Positions 40,881 through 51,494 of a DNA stretch of 64,000 nt are shown here, in pieces. The notes beneath the pieces are model-generated. The model ran no database searches and had not been told where the DNA came from. It was given only the letters and a program-made list of their open reading frames with translations. The stretch's first letter is position 1. Each line of letters starts with the position of its first letter. Both the position numbers and the translations under genes were made by a program. Source of the DNA: Burkholderiaceae bacterium (lineage in GTDB: Bacteria > Pseudomonadota > Gammaproteobacteria > Burkholderiales > Burkholderiaceae_C); assembly GCA_024235955.1 (NCBI GenBank), contig JACKLJ010000001.1, forward strand, positions 1,597,501-1,661,500. Reading direction: 5' to 3'.

Positions 40881-42712
40881 TGCGCCGCTGGCACCTGGGC
40901 TCCTTCAAGACACTGCTGGCCGACGCGCTGCTGATCGTGCTGGCCTGGTGGCTGGCGTTCTGGCTGCGCTTCAATTTCGACGTGGCCGAGGCGGACGTGC
41001 GCCTGGCCTGGCTGACCACGCCGCTGGCGGTGCTGGGCATGCTGGCCGGCCTGTCGCTGGCGCGGGTGCACCGCCACGCCTGGCGCTACGTGAGCCTGGC
41101 CGATCTGCGCCGGCTGGCGGCTGGCGTGGCAGCGGGCGCGGTGCTGACCACCGCGCTGGTGATGATCGGGCGGCTGGAGGGCTTTGCCCGCTCGGTGTTC
41201 CCGATCAGCGCGCTGCTGGCGCTGGTGCTGCTGGCCGGTGCGCGCGCGGCCTGGCGCAGCCTGGGCGAAGGGCGGCTGGCCGGGCATCAGGCGGCGCCGG
41301 GGCGCCAGCCCTTGCTGGTGGCCGGCACGCTGCAGGAAGCCGACCAGGCGCTGCGCACGCTCAAGGGCGCGGCCCACTGGCAGGTGGCGGGCATCGTCTC
41401 GCCGCGACCCGAAGACGCCGGCCGCACGGTCCAGGGCGTGCCGGTGCTCGGCACCACGACCGTGTTGGACCAGATCGCCCACGTGCAGCAGATCGGCACG
41501 GTGCTGGTGGCCAGCCCGGCGGGTTCCGGGTTGCGGCGCGAGCTGCTGATGCGCTGGTCGGGCGCGGGCCTGAGTCTGCTCACCCTGCCGGCGGCCGACG
41601 AATGGCTGGCTGCCGAAGGCCCGAACCTGCGCAAGGTGGAACTGGCCGACCTGCTGGGCCGCGAGCCGGTGCAGCTGGACGAGCAGGGCCTGCACCAGCT
41701 GTTCGCGGGCCAGACGGTGCTGGTCACCGGCGCGGGTGGCTCCATCGGCGCCGAGCTGTGCCGGCAGGCAGCGCGCTTTGGCGCTGGCCGGCTGGTGTGC
41801 CTGGATGTGTCGGAATTCGCCATCTACCAGCTCGAGCAGGAACTGGCGGCGGGCTTCCCCGCGCTGCAGGCCGAGTACCTGACGGCCAACGTGCGCGAAA
41901 GCGCCCGCATTGAGGCGCTGATGCAGGCCTGCCGGCCCGCCGTGGTGCTGCACGCCGCCGCCTACAAGCACGTGCCGCTGATGGAGGGCGCCAACGCCAT
42001 CGAGGCGCTGCGCACCAACGTGCTGGGCACGCTGCACGTGGCCCGCGCGGCCGGACGGGCGGGCGCGGCGCGCTTCGTGCTGGTGTCCACCGACAAGGCG
42101 GTGAACCCCACCAACGTCATGGGTGCCAGCAAGCGCCTGGCCGAGCAGGTGGTGCAGGCGGTGGCGGCGGCGTTCGGCGACACGCAGTTCGTCTCGGTGC
42201 GCTTTGGCAACGTGCTGGGCTCCAGCGGCTCGGTGGTGCCGCTGTTCACGGCGCAGATCGCCCAGGGCGGCCCGGTGACGGTGACCCACCCGGACATCGT
42301 GCGCTACTTCATGACCATCCCCGAAGCCGCGCAGCTGGTGCTGCAGGCTGGTCTGATGGGCCGCTCCGGCCAGATCTACGTGCTCGACATGGGCGAACCG
42401 GTGAAGATCGCCGAGCTGGCGCGCATGATGATCCGCCTGTCGGGCAAGCCGGAATCCGACGTGCCCATCGTCTTCACCGGCCTGCGGCCAGGCGAGAAGC
42501 TGTACGAGGAGCTGCTGGCCGATGGCGAGACCACCGACGCCACGCCGCACCCCAAGCTGCGCGTGGCGCGCACGACGGGTGCCCCGGAAGACGGCGCGGC
42601 GGTCGCGCAGGCATGGATCGAGGCCGCCGGCGCCGCGCCCGACGCGGCCGCCGTGCGGGCATGGCTGCAAAGCAGGGTGCCGGAATATCGCCCGCGCAGC
42701 GCGGGTTCATGA
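40880..42712 (+). CDS. membrane-bound nucleotide-sugar 4,6-dehydratase (WbpM/PglF/CapD family)
   Basis: 610 aa from the ATG at 40880. Four membrane helices in the first about 130 residues are followed by a CoA-binding-like linker, then an SDR domain with VTGAGGSIGAELCRQ, AAYKHVPLMEG, VSTDKAVNPTNVMGASKR and the terminal GLRPGEKLYEELL. The SDR tyrosine is replaced by Met in MGASK, as in WbpM/FlaA1-type dehydratases. It probably makes a UDP-4-keto-6-deoxy-HexNAc, feeding the aminotransferase and PglC-like transferase. Confidence 0.93.
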   Translation: MRRWHLGSFKTLLADALLIVLAWWLAFWLRFNFDVAEADVRLAWLTTPLAVLGMLAGLSLARVHRHAWRYVSLADLRRLAAGVAAGAVLTTALVMIGRLEGFARSVFPISALLALVLLAGARAAWRSLGEGRLAGHQAAPGRQPLLVAGTLQEADQALRTLKGAAHWQVAGIVSPRPEDAGRTVQGVPVLGTTTVLDQIAHVQQIGTVLVASPAGSGLRRELLMRWSGAGLSLLTLPAADEWLAAEGPNLRKVELADLLGREPVQLDEQGLHQLFAGQTVLVTGAGGSIGAELCRQAARFGAGRLVCLDVSEFAIYQLEQELAAGFPALQAEYLTANVRESARIEALMQACRPAVVLHAAAYKHVPLMEGANAIEALRTNVLGTLHVARAAGRAGAARFVLVSTDKAVNPTNVMGASKRLAEQVVQAVAAAFGDTQFVSVRFGNVLGSSGSVVPLFTAQIAQGGPVTVTHPDIVRYFMTIPEAAQLVLQAGLMGRSGQIYVLDMGEPVKIAELARMMIRLSGKPESDVPIVFTGLRPGEKLYEELLADGETTDATPHPKLRVARTTGAPEDGAAVAQAWIEAAGAAPDAAAVRAWLQSRVPEYRPRSAGS

Positions 42713-42714
42713 GC

Positions 42715-42735
42715 AAAAAAGGGCCCCGGCCCTTT
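42715..42735 (-). terminator. intrinsic terminator between the glycan cluster and the Lon-domain gene
   Basis: On the minus strand AAAGGG-CCGGGG-CCCTTTTTT, near-palindromic in both directions. It follows the Lon-domain gene on the minus strand and lies 3 bases after the dehydratase stop on the plus strand, so it may serve both. Confidence 0.75.
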
Positions 42736-42776
42736 GCTGACGGGCGCAGGCAGCTACTTAAAATGTAGCTATTTGA
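42736..42776 (-). repeat. TAGCTGCC-family dispersed repeat, copy 11 (head and core only)
   Basis: On the minus strand TACATTTTAAGTAGCTGCCT followed by GCGCCCG (core 42757-42742). It ends at the terminator stem, so the tail half is missing or replaced. It abuts the stop codon of the Lon-domain gene. Confidence 0.75.
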
Positions 42777-43418
42777 CTAGGCGCTGATGCCGGCACGCGC
42801 CAGCATGTCGGCCACCAGTTCCAGGCGGATGAGCGGGTTGTCGAGCGTGAGCAGCTGGTAGCGCGTCGCCAGCGGCAGCGGCAGCAGCTCGGCCCAGCGG
42901 TTGGCGACCCAGCCGCAGTCGTCGTAGGCGGCGTCACAGGCCACCAGCACGCCGGCAGGCACGTCTTCGGGCGGCTGGGCGGCCACACGCTCGTGCAGCT
43001 GGCGCAGGGCGTTGGCGGCGGGTTGCAGGTCGTCGGGCACGGCCACGGTGGGGTCGAGCGGCAGCAGGGTCACGTCGGCCACCCACAGGCCGTGCGGCAG
43101 GCGGTGCTGCCGGTCGATGCGGAAGCGCTGCTCGCCGCGCGCGACCAGCGTCATCAGGCCGGGCTGCGGCTGGCCGAGCTGCTCGATGTGCGCCAGCGTG
43201 CCGACGGCCTGCAACTGCTCCGGCGGTGCGCCGGCCACGCGGACCTCGCTGCCCTGGGCCAGTGCCACCACGCCGAAGGGTGCGCCGGCCCGCTGGCACT
43301 TGCCGATCATGTCCAGATAGCGTACCTCGAACACCCTGAGCGGCAGCCGGCCCGCCGGAAACAGGGCGGTACCCAAAGGAAACAGGGGCAGGCTGGTGAG
43401 CGTGAGCGGTTCGGACAT
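42777..43418 (-). CDS. LON peptidase substrate-binding (Lon N-terminal) domain protein
   Basis: 213 aa. It opens LTLTSLPLFPLGTALFPAGR and continues LPLRVFEVRYLDMIGKCQ, FGVVALAQGSEV, the Lon-N/PUA-like fold without AAA or protease domains. Stand-alone Lon-N proteins are common in proteobacteria; the role is unknown, perhaps peptide binding. It is a single gene, divergent from the YggT gene. Confidence 0.9.
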   Translation of the reverse strand: MSEPLTLTSLPLFPLGTALFPAGRLPLRVFEVRYLDMIGKCQRAGAPFGVVALAQGSEVRVAGAPPEQLQAVGTLAHIEQLGQPQPGLMTLVARGEQRFRIDRQHRLPHGLWVADVTLLPLDPTVAVPDDLQPAANALRQLHERVAAQPPEDVPAGVLVACDAAYDDCGWVANRWAELLPLPLATRYQLLTLDNPLIRLELVADMLARAGISA

Positions 43419-43545
43419 CGGGCGGCGTGGCGCGGCCGTGCCGGCACGCGGTAGAGAAGGCGGGAAGCGATGGGTATCATCGCACGCGGAGGGTTGGCCT
43501 TGGCGCTGCTTGACGCTTTTTTCTTAAGCGGCCGGAACTTTGTCG

Positions 43546-44121
43546 ATGATTCAACAGATTCTTTCCTTTCTGCTGCAGGTGGTGGCCACTCTGGTCGGTG
43601 GCGCGGCGCTGCTGCGCTTGGCCATGCGCTGGCAACGCATGTCGATGGCCAACCCGGTGGGCCGCTTCGTGCGCGCGCTGACCGACTGGCTGGTGCTGCC
43701 GCTGCAGCGCCTGCTCCCGCCCGGCAACCGGTTCGATGCTGCCAGCCTGCTCGCGGCCTTCATCGTCAAGCTGCTGCACTACGGGCTGCTGCTGGCCTTG
43801 CTGGGTCTGCTGGGCGCCGGCGGCTGGGCCAGCCTGCCGGTGCTGGCGCTGCTGGGGGTGGTGCGGCTGGCGGTGTCGGTGATGACGGCGCTGGTGATCA
43901 TCGCGGCCATCCTGTCGTGGACGCAGAACCGCACGCTGGTGACCGACGTGCTGGACCAGCTCACTGCGCCGTGGCTGGCGCCGATCCGCCGCATCGTGCC
44001 CCTGGTGGGCGGGGTGGATCTTTCGCCACTGGTGCTGATCGTGCTGCTGCAGGTGGTGGGCATGGCCCTGGGCGGCCTGCAGGCGGGGCTGGCCGGCGGC
44101 TGGACGGTGGCCGCGGCCTGA
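43546..44121 (+). CDS. YggT family membrane protein
   Basis: 191 aa from the ATG at 43546 (a TTG at 43540 is in frame). Two YggT-type repeats are visible. Each has hydrophobic helices followed by a NPVGRFVRALTDWLVLPLQR-like or VTDVLDQLTAPWLAPIRRIV amphipathic region (W..P..R). It has about four to five spans. YggT proteins are linked to osmotic shock tolerance and cell-envelope or division functions. It is convergent with accD, with a 7-bp hairpin between (44137-44153). Confidence 0.9.
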   Translation: MIQQILSFLLQVVATLVGGAALLRLAMRWQRMSMANPVGRFVRALTDWLVLPLQRLLPPGNRFDAASLLAAFIVKLLHYGLLLALLGLLGAGGWASLPVLALLGVVRLAVSVMTALVIIAAILSWTQNRTLVTDVLDQLTAPWLAPIRRIVPLVGGVDLSPLVLIVLLQVVGMALGGLQAGLAGGWTVAAA

Positions 44122-44136
44122 AAACTGCGGGATGTG

Positions 44137-44153
44137 GCGGGCGGTGCGCCCGC
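44137..44153. terminator. hairpin between convergent YggT and accD genes
   Basis: GCGGGCG/CGCCCGC, 7 bp, loop GTG; no T-run on either side. Its position between two gene ends suggests a shared transcript-end structure. Confidence 0.4.
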
Positions 44154-44157
44154 GCTG

Positions 44158-45030
44158 TCAGCTGACGGCGTCGGCCGGCTGGCGCTGCAGCATGGCCAGG
44201 ATGCTGGCGACCTTGTCGCGCAACTCGCGCCGGTCGCAGATGAAGTCCACGGCGCCCTTCTGCTGCAGGAACTCGGCGCGCTGGAAGCCCTCGGGCAGGG
44301 TCACGCGCACGGTGTTCTCGATCACGCGCGGGCCGGCAAAGCCGATCAGGGCCTTGGGCTCGGCGATCACCACGTCACCCACGAACGCGAAACCGGCCGA
44401 GACGCCGCCCATGGTCGGGTCCGTCAGCACGCTGACGTAGGGCAGTCCCTTCTTGGCCAGCCGCGTGAGGGCGGCGTTGGTCTTGGCCATCTGCATCAGC
44501 GAGAGCAGGCCCTCCTGCATGCGGGCGCCGCCGGTGGCGGTGAAGCAGACGAAGGGCACCTTCTGCTCGATGGCGGTCTCCACGCCGCGCGCAAAGCGCT
44601 CGCCCACCACCGAGCCCATGGAGCCGCCCATGAAGTCGAATTCGAAGGCCGCGGCCACCAGCGGCAGGCTTTTCACGGCGCCGCCCATGACCACCAGCGC
44701 GTCGGTCTCGCCGGTGGCTTCAAGCGCTTCCTTCAGGCGTTCGGGGTACTTGCGGCTGTCCTTGAACTTGAGCGCGTCGACCGGGATCACCTCCTGCCCG
44801 ATCTCGTAGCGCCCCTCGTTGTCGAGGAAGCCGTTGAGCCGGTCACGGGCCCCGATGCGGTGGTGGTGGCCGCAGTTGGGGCAGACGTTCTGGTTCTGCT
44901 CCAGGTCGGTCTTGTAGAGCACGGTTTCGCAGGCCGGGCACTTGATCCACAGGCCTTCCGGCATCTGGCGCCGCTCGGCGGCGTCGGATTTCTGGATCTT
45001 GGGCGGCAGCAGCTTTTCGAGCCAGCTCAT
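44158..45030 (-). CDS. accD: acetyl-CoA carboxylase carboxyltransferase subunit beta
   Basis: 290 aa. The N-terminal four-cysteine zinc ribbon is C31-x2-C34-x15-C50-x2-C53. The carboxyltransferase domain shows GGSMGSVVGERFARGVETAI, FTATGGARMQEGLLSLMQM, and LTDPTMGGVSAGFAFVGDV. With AccA it transfers CO2 from biotin to acetyl-CoA, making malonyl-CoA for fatty-acid synthesis. It follows trpA by 27 bases, the conserved trpFBA-accD order. A good AAGGAG site precedes the ATG. Confidence 0.97.
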   Translation of the reverse strand: MSWLEKLLPPKIQKSDAAERRQMPEGLWIKCPACETVLYKTDLEQNQNVCPNCGHHHRIGARDRLNGFLDNEGRYEIGQEVIPVDALKFKDSRKYPERLKEALEATGETDALVVMGGAVKSLPLVAAAFEFDFMGGSMGSVVGERFARGVETAIEQKVPFVCFTATGGARMQEGLLSLMQMAKTNAALTRLAKKGLPYVSVLTDPTMGGVSAGFAFVGDVVIAEPKALIGFAGPRVIENTVRVTLPEGFQRAEFLQQKGAVDFICDRRELRDKVASILAMLQRQPADAVS

Positions 45031-45057
45031 GGCGTAACTCCTTGTTTGATAGCGTGA

Positions 45058-45863
45058 TTATGCGTCCAGCGCTGCACGGATGGGTCGCAGGAAGTCGGCC
45101 GCGGCGGCGGCGACCTTCTCGTGCGGCTGCTTCTCGATCACCTGGATCAGCCGGCTGCCGATGACCACGGCGTCGGCCACGCGGCCGATGGCGCGGGCAG
45201 TCTCAGCGTCGCGGATGCCGAAACCCACGCCCACAGGAATCTTCACGTGCTCGCGGATGCGCGGCAGCATGGCCTCGACCTGCGCGGTATCGAGCGCGCC
45301 CGAGCCCGTCACGCCCTTGAGCGAAACGTAGTACACATAGCCGCTCGCCACCTCGGCCACCTGCTGCATGCGCTGGTCGGTGGAGGTGGGCGCCAGCAGG
45401 AAGATCAGGTCGATGCCGGCGGCGCGCAGCTTGCGGGCGAACTCGGCGCACTCTTCCGGCGGGTAGTCGACGATCAGCACGCCGTCCACGCCGGCGGCCG
45501 CGGCATCGCGCACGAAGGCGTCGGCGCCGTGCTGCTGGTCGTAGCGCTCCACGGGGTTGGCGTAACCCATCAGCACCACCGGGGTCTGGCCGTCCTTCTC
45601 GCGGAACTGCCGCACCATGGCGAGTACCTGCGCCATGCCGATGCCCAGGGCCAGCGCCCGGTCGCCCGCCTGCTGGATCACCGAGCCGTCGGCCGACGGG
45701 TCGGAGAACGGCACGCCGAGCTCGATCACGTCGGCGCCGGCCTGCACCATGGCGTGCATCAGCGCGGGCGTGATGTCGGCGTACGGAAAGCCCGCCGTCA
45801 CGTACGGGATCAGCGCCTTGCGTTTCTTCTGCTGCAGGGCCTGGAAGGCCATGGCGATGCGGT

Positions 45864-45867
<4 letters not shown>
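45058..45867 (-). CDS. trpA: tryptophan synthase alpha chain
   Basis: 269 aa. Catalytic residues are E49 and D60 in GADVIELGVPFSDPSADG. It has GVDGVLIVDYPPEE, FLLAPTSTDQRM and the phosphate site VGFGIRDAETA. It splits indole-3-glycerol phosphate and channels indole to TrpB. The ATG overlaps the trpB stop (ATGA), so the two are translationally coupled. Confidence 0.98.
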
Positions 45868-47144
<1,277 letters not shown>

Positions 47145-47150
47145 GGTGGG

Positions 47151-47909
47151 TCAGGAACTGGGCTGGTCCGCCGCGCGCACGGCGGCGACGAACCGGTGGA
47201 TCTTGGCGGCGTCCTTGAGGCCCTTGACGGGCTTGCCATCAGGGCCGTCGGCCTCGACGCCGGAGGAAACGTCAACCGCGAGCGAGAAGCCGCGCCCGCG
47301 CAGTGCGGCGATCCCATCGCCCACGTTTGCAGGTGTGAGCCCACCAGACAAGACGAGGTGAGCAGGAACGTTTGTTGGCAGCCGTGACCAATCGAATGTC
47401 TTTCCGCCGCCGCCATAGCCGTCGACATGCGCGTCGAGCAGGATGGCCTGGGCGTTGCTGAAGCCGTGGGCAAATTCTAGCAAGTCGAAGGCCGCAGCAG
47501 TGTCCGTCGGAATGCGCGCGGCGCGCCAGAACGGACGCCCGGTGGCTGCTGCGGCGGCTGCGCAATCGGCAGCCGATTCATCACCATGAAATTGCAGTGC
47601 AGCCCCCGGCACACGGTCGGCGGCAGCTACGATTTCAGGAGTACTTGCGTTGACGAACAGCAGCACTGGCGTGACCATGGGGGGCAGCCGGCGGGCCAGT
47701 TCACCCGCGCGCTGCGCGGTGACGCAGCGCGGGCTTTTCGGGTAGAGCACGAAGCCGATGGCATCGGCGCCAGCGGCCACGGCCGCGTCCACATCCTGCT
47801 CGCGTGTGAGGCCGCAGATCTTGATGCGGGTGCGGGCGTGGGTGGCAGGCGCCTCTTCAGGGCGCTCAGCACCCCCTTCGGAAGGGCGCTCGGAGGCTGG
47901 ATGCTTCAT
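47151..47909 (-). CDS. trpF: phosphoribosylanthranilate isomerase
   Basis: 252 aa from the ATG at 47909, which overlaps the truA stop (ATGA). About 30 unconserved residues precede the TIM barrel, which starts RIKICGLTREQDVDAAVAAG. It also has LQFHGDE, DAHVDGYGGGGKTFDW, LSGGLTPANV and VDVSSGVEADGPDGKP. It makes CdRP in tryptophan synthesis. The coupling truA-trpF is common in beta- and gammaproteobacteria. Confidence 0.97.
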   Translation of the reverse strand: MKHPASERPSEGGAERPEEAPATHARTRIKICGLTREQDVDAAVAAGADAIGFVLYPKSPRCVTAQRAGELARRLPPMVTPVLLFVNASTPEIVAAADRVPGAALQFHGDESAADCAAAAAATGRPFWRAARIPTDTAAAFDLLEFAHGFSNAQAILLDAHVDGYGGGGKTFDWSRLPTNVPAHLVLSGGLTPANVGDGIAALRGRGFSLAVDVSSGVEADGPDGKPVKGLKDAAKIHRFVAAVRAADQPSS

Positions 47910-48688
47910 GGCAGCCAATCATAGGCCGCCGTGCGTTCCGGCAGGCCCCAGCGGGCGTCGTACACCGGCCCCAGGAAGTACAGGCCGTCGGGCGAGAAGG
48001 TGGGGGCGGCGGCATTGCGGTCGCGCGCGGCCAGCACCTCGGCTATCCAGGTGGGTGGCTGCAGCCCCTGGCCGACCTGCAGCAGGCAACCCATGAGGTT
48101 GCGGATCATGTGGTGCAGGAAGGCGTTGGCCTCGAAATCGAAGCGCCAGTAGCTGCCGCGGCGCTGGATGTCGAGTCGGCGCAGTTGCTTGACGGGCGAG
48201 AGCGCCTGGCAGGCCGAGGCCCGGAACGAGGTGAAATCGTGCTCGCCGATCAGATGCTGGGCTGCGGCCTGCATGGCGGCGCCGTCGAGCGGGCGGAATG
48301 TCCAGCCCACGCGGCCGGCCTCCACGCTGGGGCGCACGGGCGATTCCAGCACCACGTAGGCATAGCGACGCGCCAGGGCGCTGGCGCGGGCATGGAAATC
48401 CTGCGGCACTTGCTGCGCCCACTGCACGGCGATGTCGGCCGGCAGATGGGCATTGGTGCCGCGCACCCAGGAAAAAGGCTCGCGCTGCAGCGGCGTGTCG
48501 AAGTGCACCACCTGCATCAGCCCGTGCACCCCGGCATCGGTGCGGCCAGCACACAGGGTGGCGACGGGCTGCGTCGTGAAGGCGGCAAGGGCTGCCTCCA
48601 GGCGGTCCTGCACGGTCTGGCCGGAAGGCTGACTTTGCCATCCCTGGTAGGCACCGCCGGAATAGGAAAGGCCGAGCGCCAGCCTCAT
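47906..48688 (-). CDS. truA: tRNA pseudouridine(38-40) synthase TruA
   Basis: 260 aa. The catalytic Asp lies in CAGRTDAGVHG at about residue 52; the start is MRLALGLSYSGGAYQGWQ, and the conserved FRASACQALSPVKQL and FLHHMIRNLMGCLLQVGQG follow. It modifies the anticodon stem of many tRNAs. It sits 40 bases after fimV and is coupled to trpF. Confidence 0.97.
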   Translation of the reverse strand: MRLALGLSYSGGAYQGWQSQPSGQTVQDRLEAALAAFTTQPVATLCAGRTDAGVHGLMQVVHFDTPLQREPFSWVRGTNAHLPADIAVQWAQQVPQDFHARASALARRYAYVVLESPVRPSVEAGRVGWTFRPLDGAAMQAAAQHLIGEHDFTSFRASACQALSPVKQLRRLDIQRRGSYWRFDFEANAFLHHMIRNLMGCLLQVGQGLQPPTWIAEVLAARDRNAAAPTFSPDGLYFLGPVYDARWGLPERTAAYDWLP

Positions 48689-48728
48689 CGTGCCAACGCC
48701 CGGCCCAGGGTGGGAAGAAGGCGGATCT

Positions 48729-51494
48729 TCAGTCCAGCTCGTTCAGGAAGCGCTCGGCGCGCGCCTTGGTGGCGCCCGTGGCTTCGGCGATCACTTCCTT
48801 GATCAGGGCGCGCGCGCCGTCCGTGTCGCCGATGGCGTGGAATTCCTGCGCCAGCGCGAGCTTGGTACCGATGGGATCGTCGTCATCGTCGCCGAGCTGC
48901 TCGGTCTTGATCTCGCCGGAGCGGGAATCCGGATCCAGCGAGAGCGCATCCATGTCGAACTCGATCATGCCGGATTCGCTCGGTGCTTCAGCCGGGGCGG
49001 GCGGCGTGCTGGCCACGGGCGCAGCGGGTGCGGCTTTGGCCTCGACCACCGGTGCCGGTGCTGCGGGCGTGTCGTCCAGGCCCAGATCAAAATCGAGCGG
49101 CGCCGAATCCCTGGCTTCGACCGGTGCCGGCGTCGGTTCAACAACCGGTGCAGGCGGGCTGGTCTCGGCCTTGGCGGCCACCACAGCGGCTGCAGCGCCT
49201 GCTGCTGCCGCCAGCGGGGCAGCGCGCGAGGTCGTCGCGGCCTTGACAGGCGCGCGTTCCAGGTTCAGATCCAGATCCAGCGGGGCGCCGCTGCTGTCCT
49301 TCGGCTGCTTGCTGATGATCTGCGCCGTCTGGGGCTCGGTGTCGGCACCGAAGGAAGGACGCCCGGAGGGCGCAGGGCCCTTGGCCGGCAGCGGCTTGCC
49401 GCCCGGCTTGTAGAGCTGGTTGTCCGGATCCAGGTCGCTGCCGAGGCCGGCGATGAAATCCCAGTCCGGACCGGTGCCCTGGGTGATGCCGTAGGCCTCG
49501 GAGGCCAGCGCTTCCAGCGCCTTAGCGTCGCGCCGCTTGACGTAGATTTCCGCCAGCTTGCGGTACACCGAGATGCGGCCCGGGTGCGTGCGCAGCGCTT
49601 CCTTGAGGATTTCCTCGGCCTGCATGTCGCGGCCGTAGGCCAGGTAGACGTCGGCTTCGGCCACCGGGTCCACATCGCCGGCCGCGTCGAGCTGGCTGGG
49701 CGAGTAGGCCATGGACGAATTGCCGCCTTGCGTGGAGGCTTCCTTGGTGTTTACGCGCTGACCACCGCTGGCGCCGAAGAACGAATCCGGCTGCAGGCGG
49801 CTTTCGATGAACGAGCTGTCGAGCGGTGCCGCCTGCTGCTTGTTCTTGCGCGAACGGTAGACACCGTAGCCGGCCAGCAGCGCGATCAGGCCCAGGCCCG
49901 CTGCCGGCAGCAGCGGGTTCTCCATCAGCATGTCGACGAAGGAGGGCTCCTCGACGGGAGCGGGCGCGGGGACGGGCTTGGGCTTGGCAACAGGCGCTGC
50001 GGGCGCCGAAGCCGGTGCCTCGGGTGCGGAGGCCGCGGCCGTCACGGCTGCAGACGCGGCTTCGGACGCCGATTCGGCAGCGGCCGAGGCGCCGGCCATG
50101 GCCGCCGTGGCGGCGCTGGCGGCAGAAGCCGCCGCTTCCGGCGTCGGCGCGGGCGTTGGGGCCGGCGCGGTCACCACCGCTGCGGCCGATGCGGGCTGCG
50201 CGGCCGGCGCGCCGGTTGGCACGTTGATGGCCGGAGTGGACGCGCTGGCGGCCGCTGCGGCGGGCGCAGGCGCTGCCCCGGAGGCGGCCTGCAACTTGGA
50301 CAGTTCGCTGATGTTGCGCGACAGCTCGGCCTGGCGTTCGGCCTGGGCCTGTTCCTGGCGCGACTGGGCAACCTTGGTTTCCGCGCTGCCGCCGGCGCCA
50401 GCACCACCCTTGGAGATGGTCAGGCGGTCCGGCGCGGGTGCTGCGGCCTTGGCGTCCTGCACCTGGGTCTGCACGCTGCCGCCCGACGAGCGGCCGGCTT
50501 CCGCCACTTCGGTGCGGGCGGCATGGGTGGCGACGCCGCGGCGGTAGGCGTGGAAATCGCGGGTCTGCACGCGCACGGCCTGGCGGGCCTGGCCGCTGGA
50601 CACGGCAGAAGCCTGTTCGGCCGTGGGCATGTTCAGCACGGCGCCGGACTTCATCAGGTTCACGTTGCCGCGGATGAAGGCATTGGGGTTGGCGCGCAGC
50701 AGGGCGACGAGCATCTGGTCGAGCGAGACGCCGTCGGGCACGCGGCTGCTGACGATGCCGTAGGCGGTGTCGCCGCGCTGTACGGTCACCCGGTCGCCGC
50801 CGCCGGAACTGGTTGCGGCGGGAGCAGGCGCAGGCGTGGTGGCGCGTGCCGGGCGGCTGCGGCGCTCGGGCATGCGGGTGACGGCCACCGGTTGCTCGGC
50901 GCTGCCGGACGCGGCCGGGGCCTGTGCCGCAGGGGCGGGTGCCGGGAGCTGCGTGGCGACGGTAGGCGCCGGAGCGGGTGCTGGGGGCGGCACCTGGGGT
51001 TGGGCCACGGTCACGGGCGGCGGGGCACCACGGCCGGGCGGATCGACCAGCATGGTGTAGTCGCGCACGACACGGCCGGAGCCCCAGTTGGCCTCGATCA
51101 CGACGCCGAGGAAAGGCTCGTTGACCGGGCGCGTGCCCACCACGCGCAGGTAGGCCTGGCCGTTGGGGCGGCGGTGCAGGCTGACCTGGGCGCCATTCAG
51201 CGCCGCGGTGTAGGCCACGCCGGCGGCCTGGAAGGCCTGCGGCGAAGCGACCTTGGCCTGGAAGGCGGCAGCCTCTTCGGAGCTGATTTCAGGAATCTCG
51301 ATCTCGGCGCGCAGCGGCTCGCCGAGGTACGACTTGACCGACACCGCGCCGAGCGCGAGTGCCTGGGCCTCCAGACTGACGCCGAGCAGCGCCAGCGCCG
51401 CTGCCGAGGCCAGGACCCCCTTCTTCCACGGCGATGCCGCCGTGCCCCAAACCGATGCCGCTCCACTGCGGATCGTGCGTGTCTTGTTGTTCAT
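48729..51494 (-). CDS. fimV: FimV/HubP family polar-landmark protein
   Basis: 921 aa from the ATG at 51494. A signal or membrane segment (about 28-50, ending EAQALA) precedes the conserved FimV N-terminal domain (LGAVSVKSYLGEPLRAEIEI). A LysM domain (VQRGDTAYGIVSSRVPDG) follows, then long Ala/Pro-rich linkers, a membrane helix (LLPAAGLGLIALLAGYGVYR), a TPR-like block (VYLAYGRDMQAEEILKEALR) and the C-terminal FimV motif (LALAQEFHAIGDTDGARALI). These proteins mark cell poles and promote type IV pilus assembly and twitching. No pilus genes lie in this window. The low-complexity linkers generate large antisense frames. Confidence 0.94.
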   Translation of the reverse strand: MNNKTRTIRSGAASVWGTAASPWKKGVLASAAALALLGVSLEAQALALGAVSVKSYLGEPLRAEIEIPEISSEEAAAFQAKVASPQAFQAAGVAYTAALNGAQVSLHRRPNGQAYLRVVGTRPVNEPFLGVVIEANWGSGRVVRDYTMLVDPPGRGAPPPVTVAQPQVPPPAPAPAPTVATQLPAPAPAAQAPAASGSAEQPVAVTRMPERRSRPARATTPAPAPAATSSGGGDRVTVQRGDTAYGIVSSRVPDGVSLDQMLVALLRANPNAFIRGNVNLMKSGAVLNMPTAEQASAVSSGQARQAVRVQTRDFHAYRRGVATHAARTEVAEAGRSSGGSVQTQVQDAKAAAPAPDRLTISKGGAGAGGSAETKVAQSRQEQAQAERQAELSRNISELSKLQAASGAAPAPAAAAASASTPAINVPTGAPAAQPASAAAVVTAPAPTPAPTPEAAASAASAATAAMAGASAAAESASEAASAAVTAAASAPEAPASAPAAPVAKPKPVPAPAPVEEPSFVDMLMENPLLPAAGLGLIALLAGYGVYRSRKNKQQAAPLDSSFIESRLQPDSFFGASGGQRVNTKEASTQGGNSSMAYSPSQLDAAGDVDPVAEADVYLAYGRDMQAEEILKEALRTHPGRISVYRKLAEIYVKRRDAKALEALASEAYGITQGTGPDWDFIAGLGSDLDPDNQLYKPGGKPLPAKGPAPSGRPSFGADTEPQTAQIISKQPKDSSGAPLDLDLNLERAPVKAATTSRAAPLAAAAGAAAAVVAAKAETSPPAPVVEPTPAPVEARDSAPLDFDLGLDDTPAAPAPVVEAKAAPAAPVASTPPAPAEAPSESGMIEFDMDALSLDPDSRSGEIKTEQLGDDDDDPIGTKLALAQEFHAIGDTDGARALIKEVIAEATGATKARAERFLNELD

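Noticed and set aside
45031..45057. Short similarity to the repeat head in the trpA-accD gap (CTCCTTGTTTGATAGC)
   Set aside because: Only the AT-rich head resembles the repeat; the core TGCCTGCGCCC is absent and the bases include the accD ribosome site.
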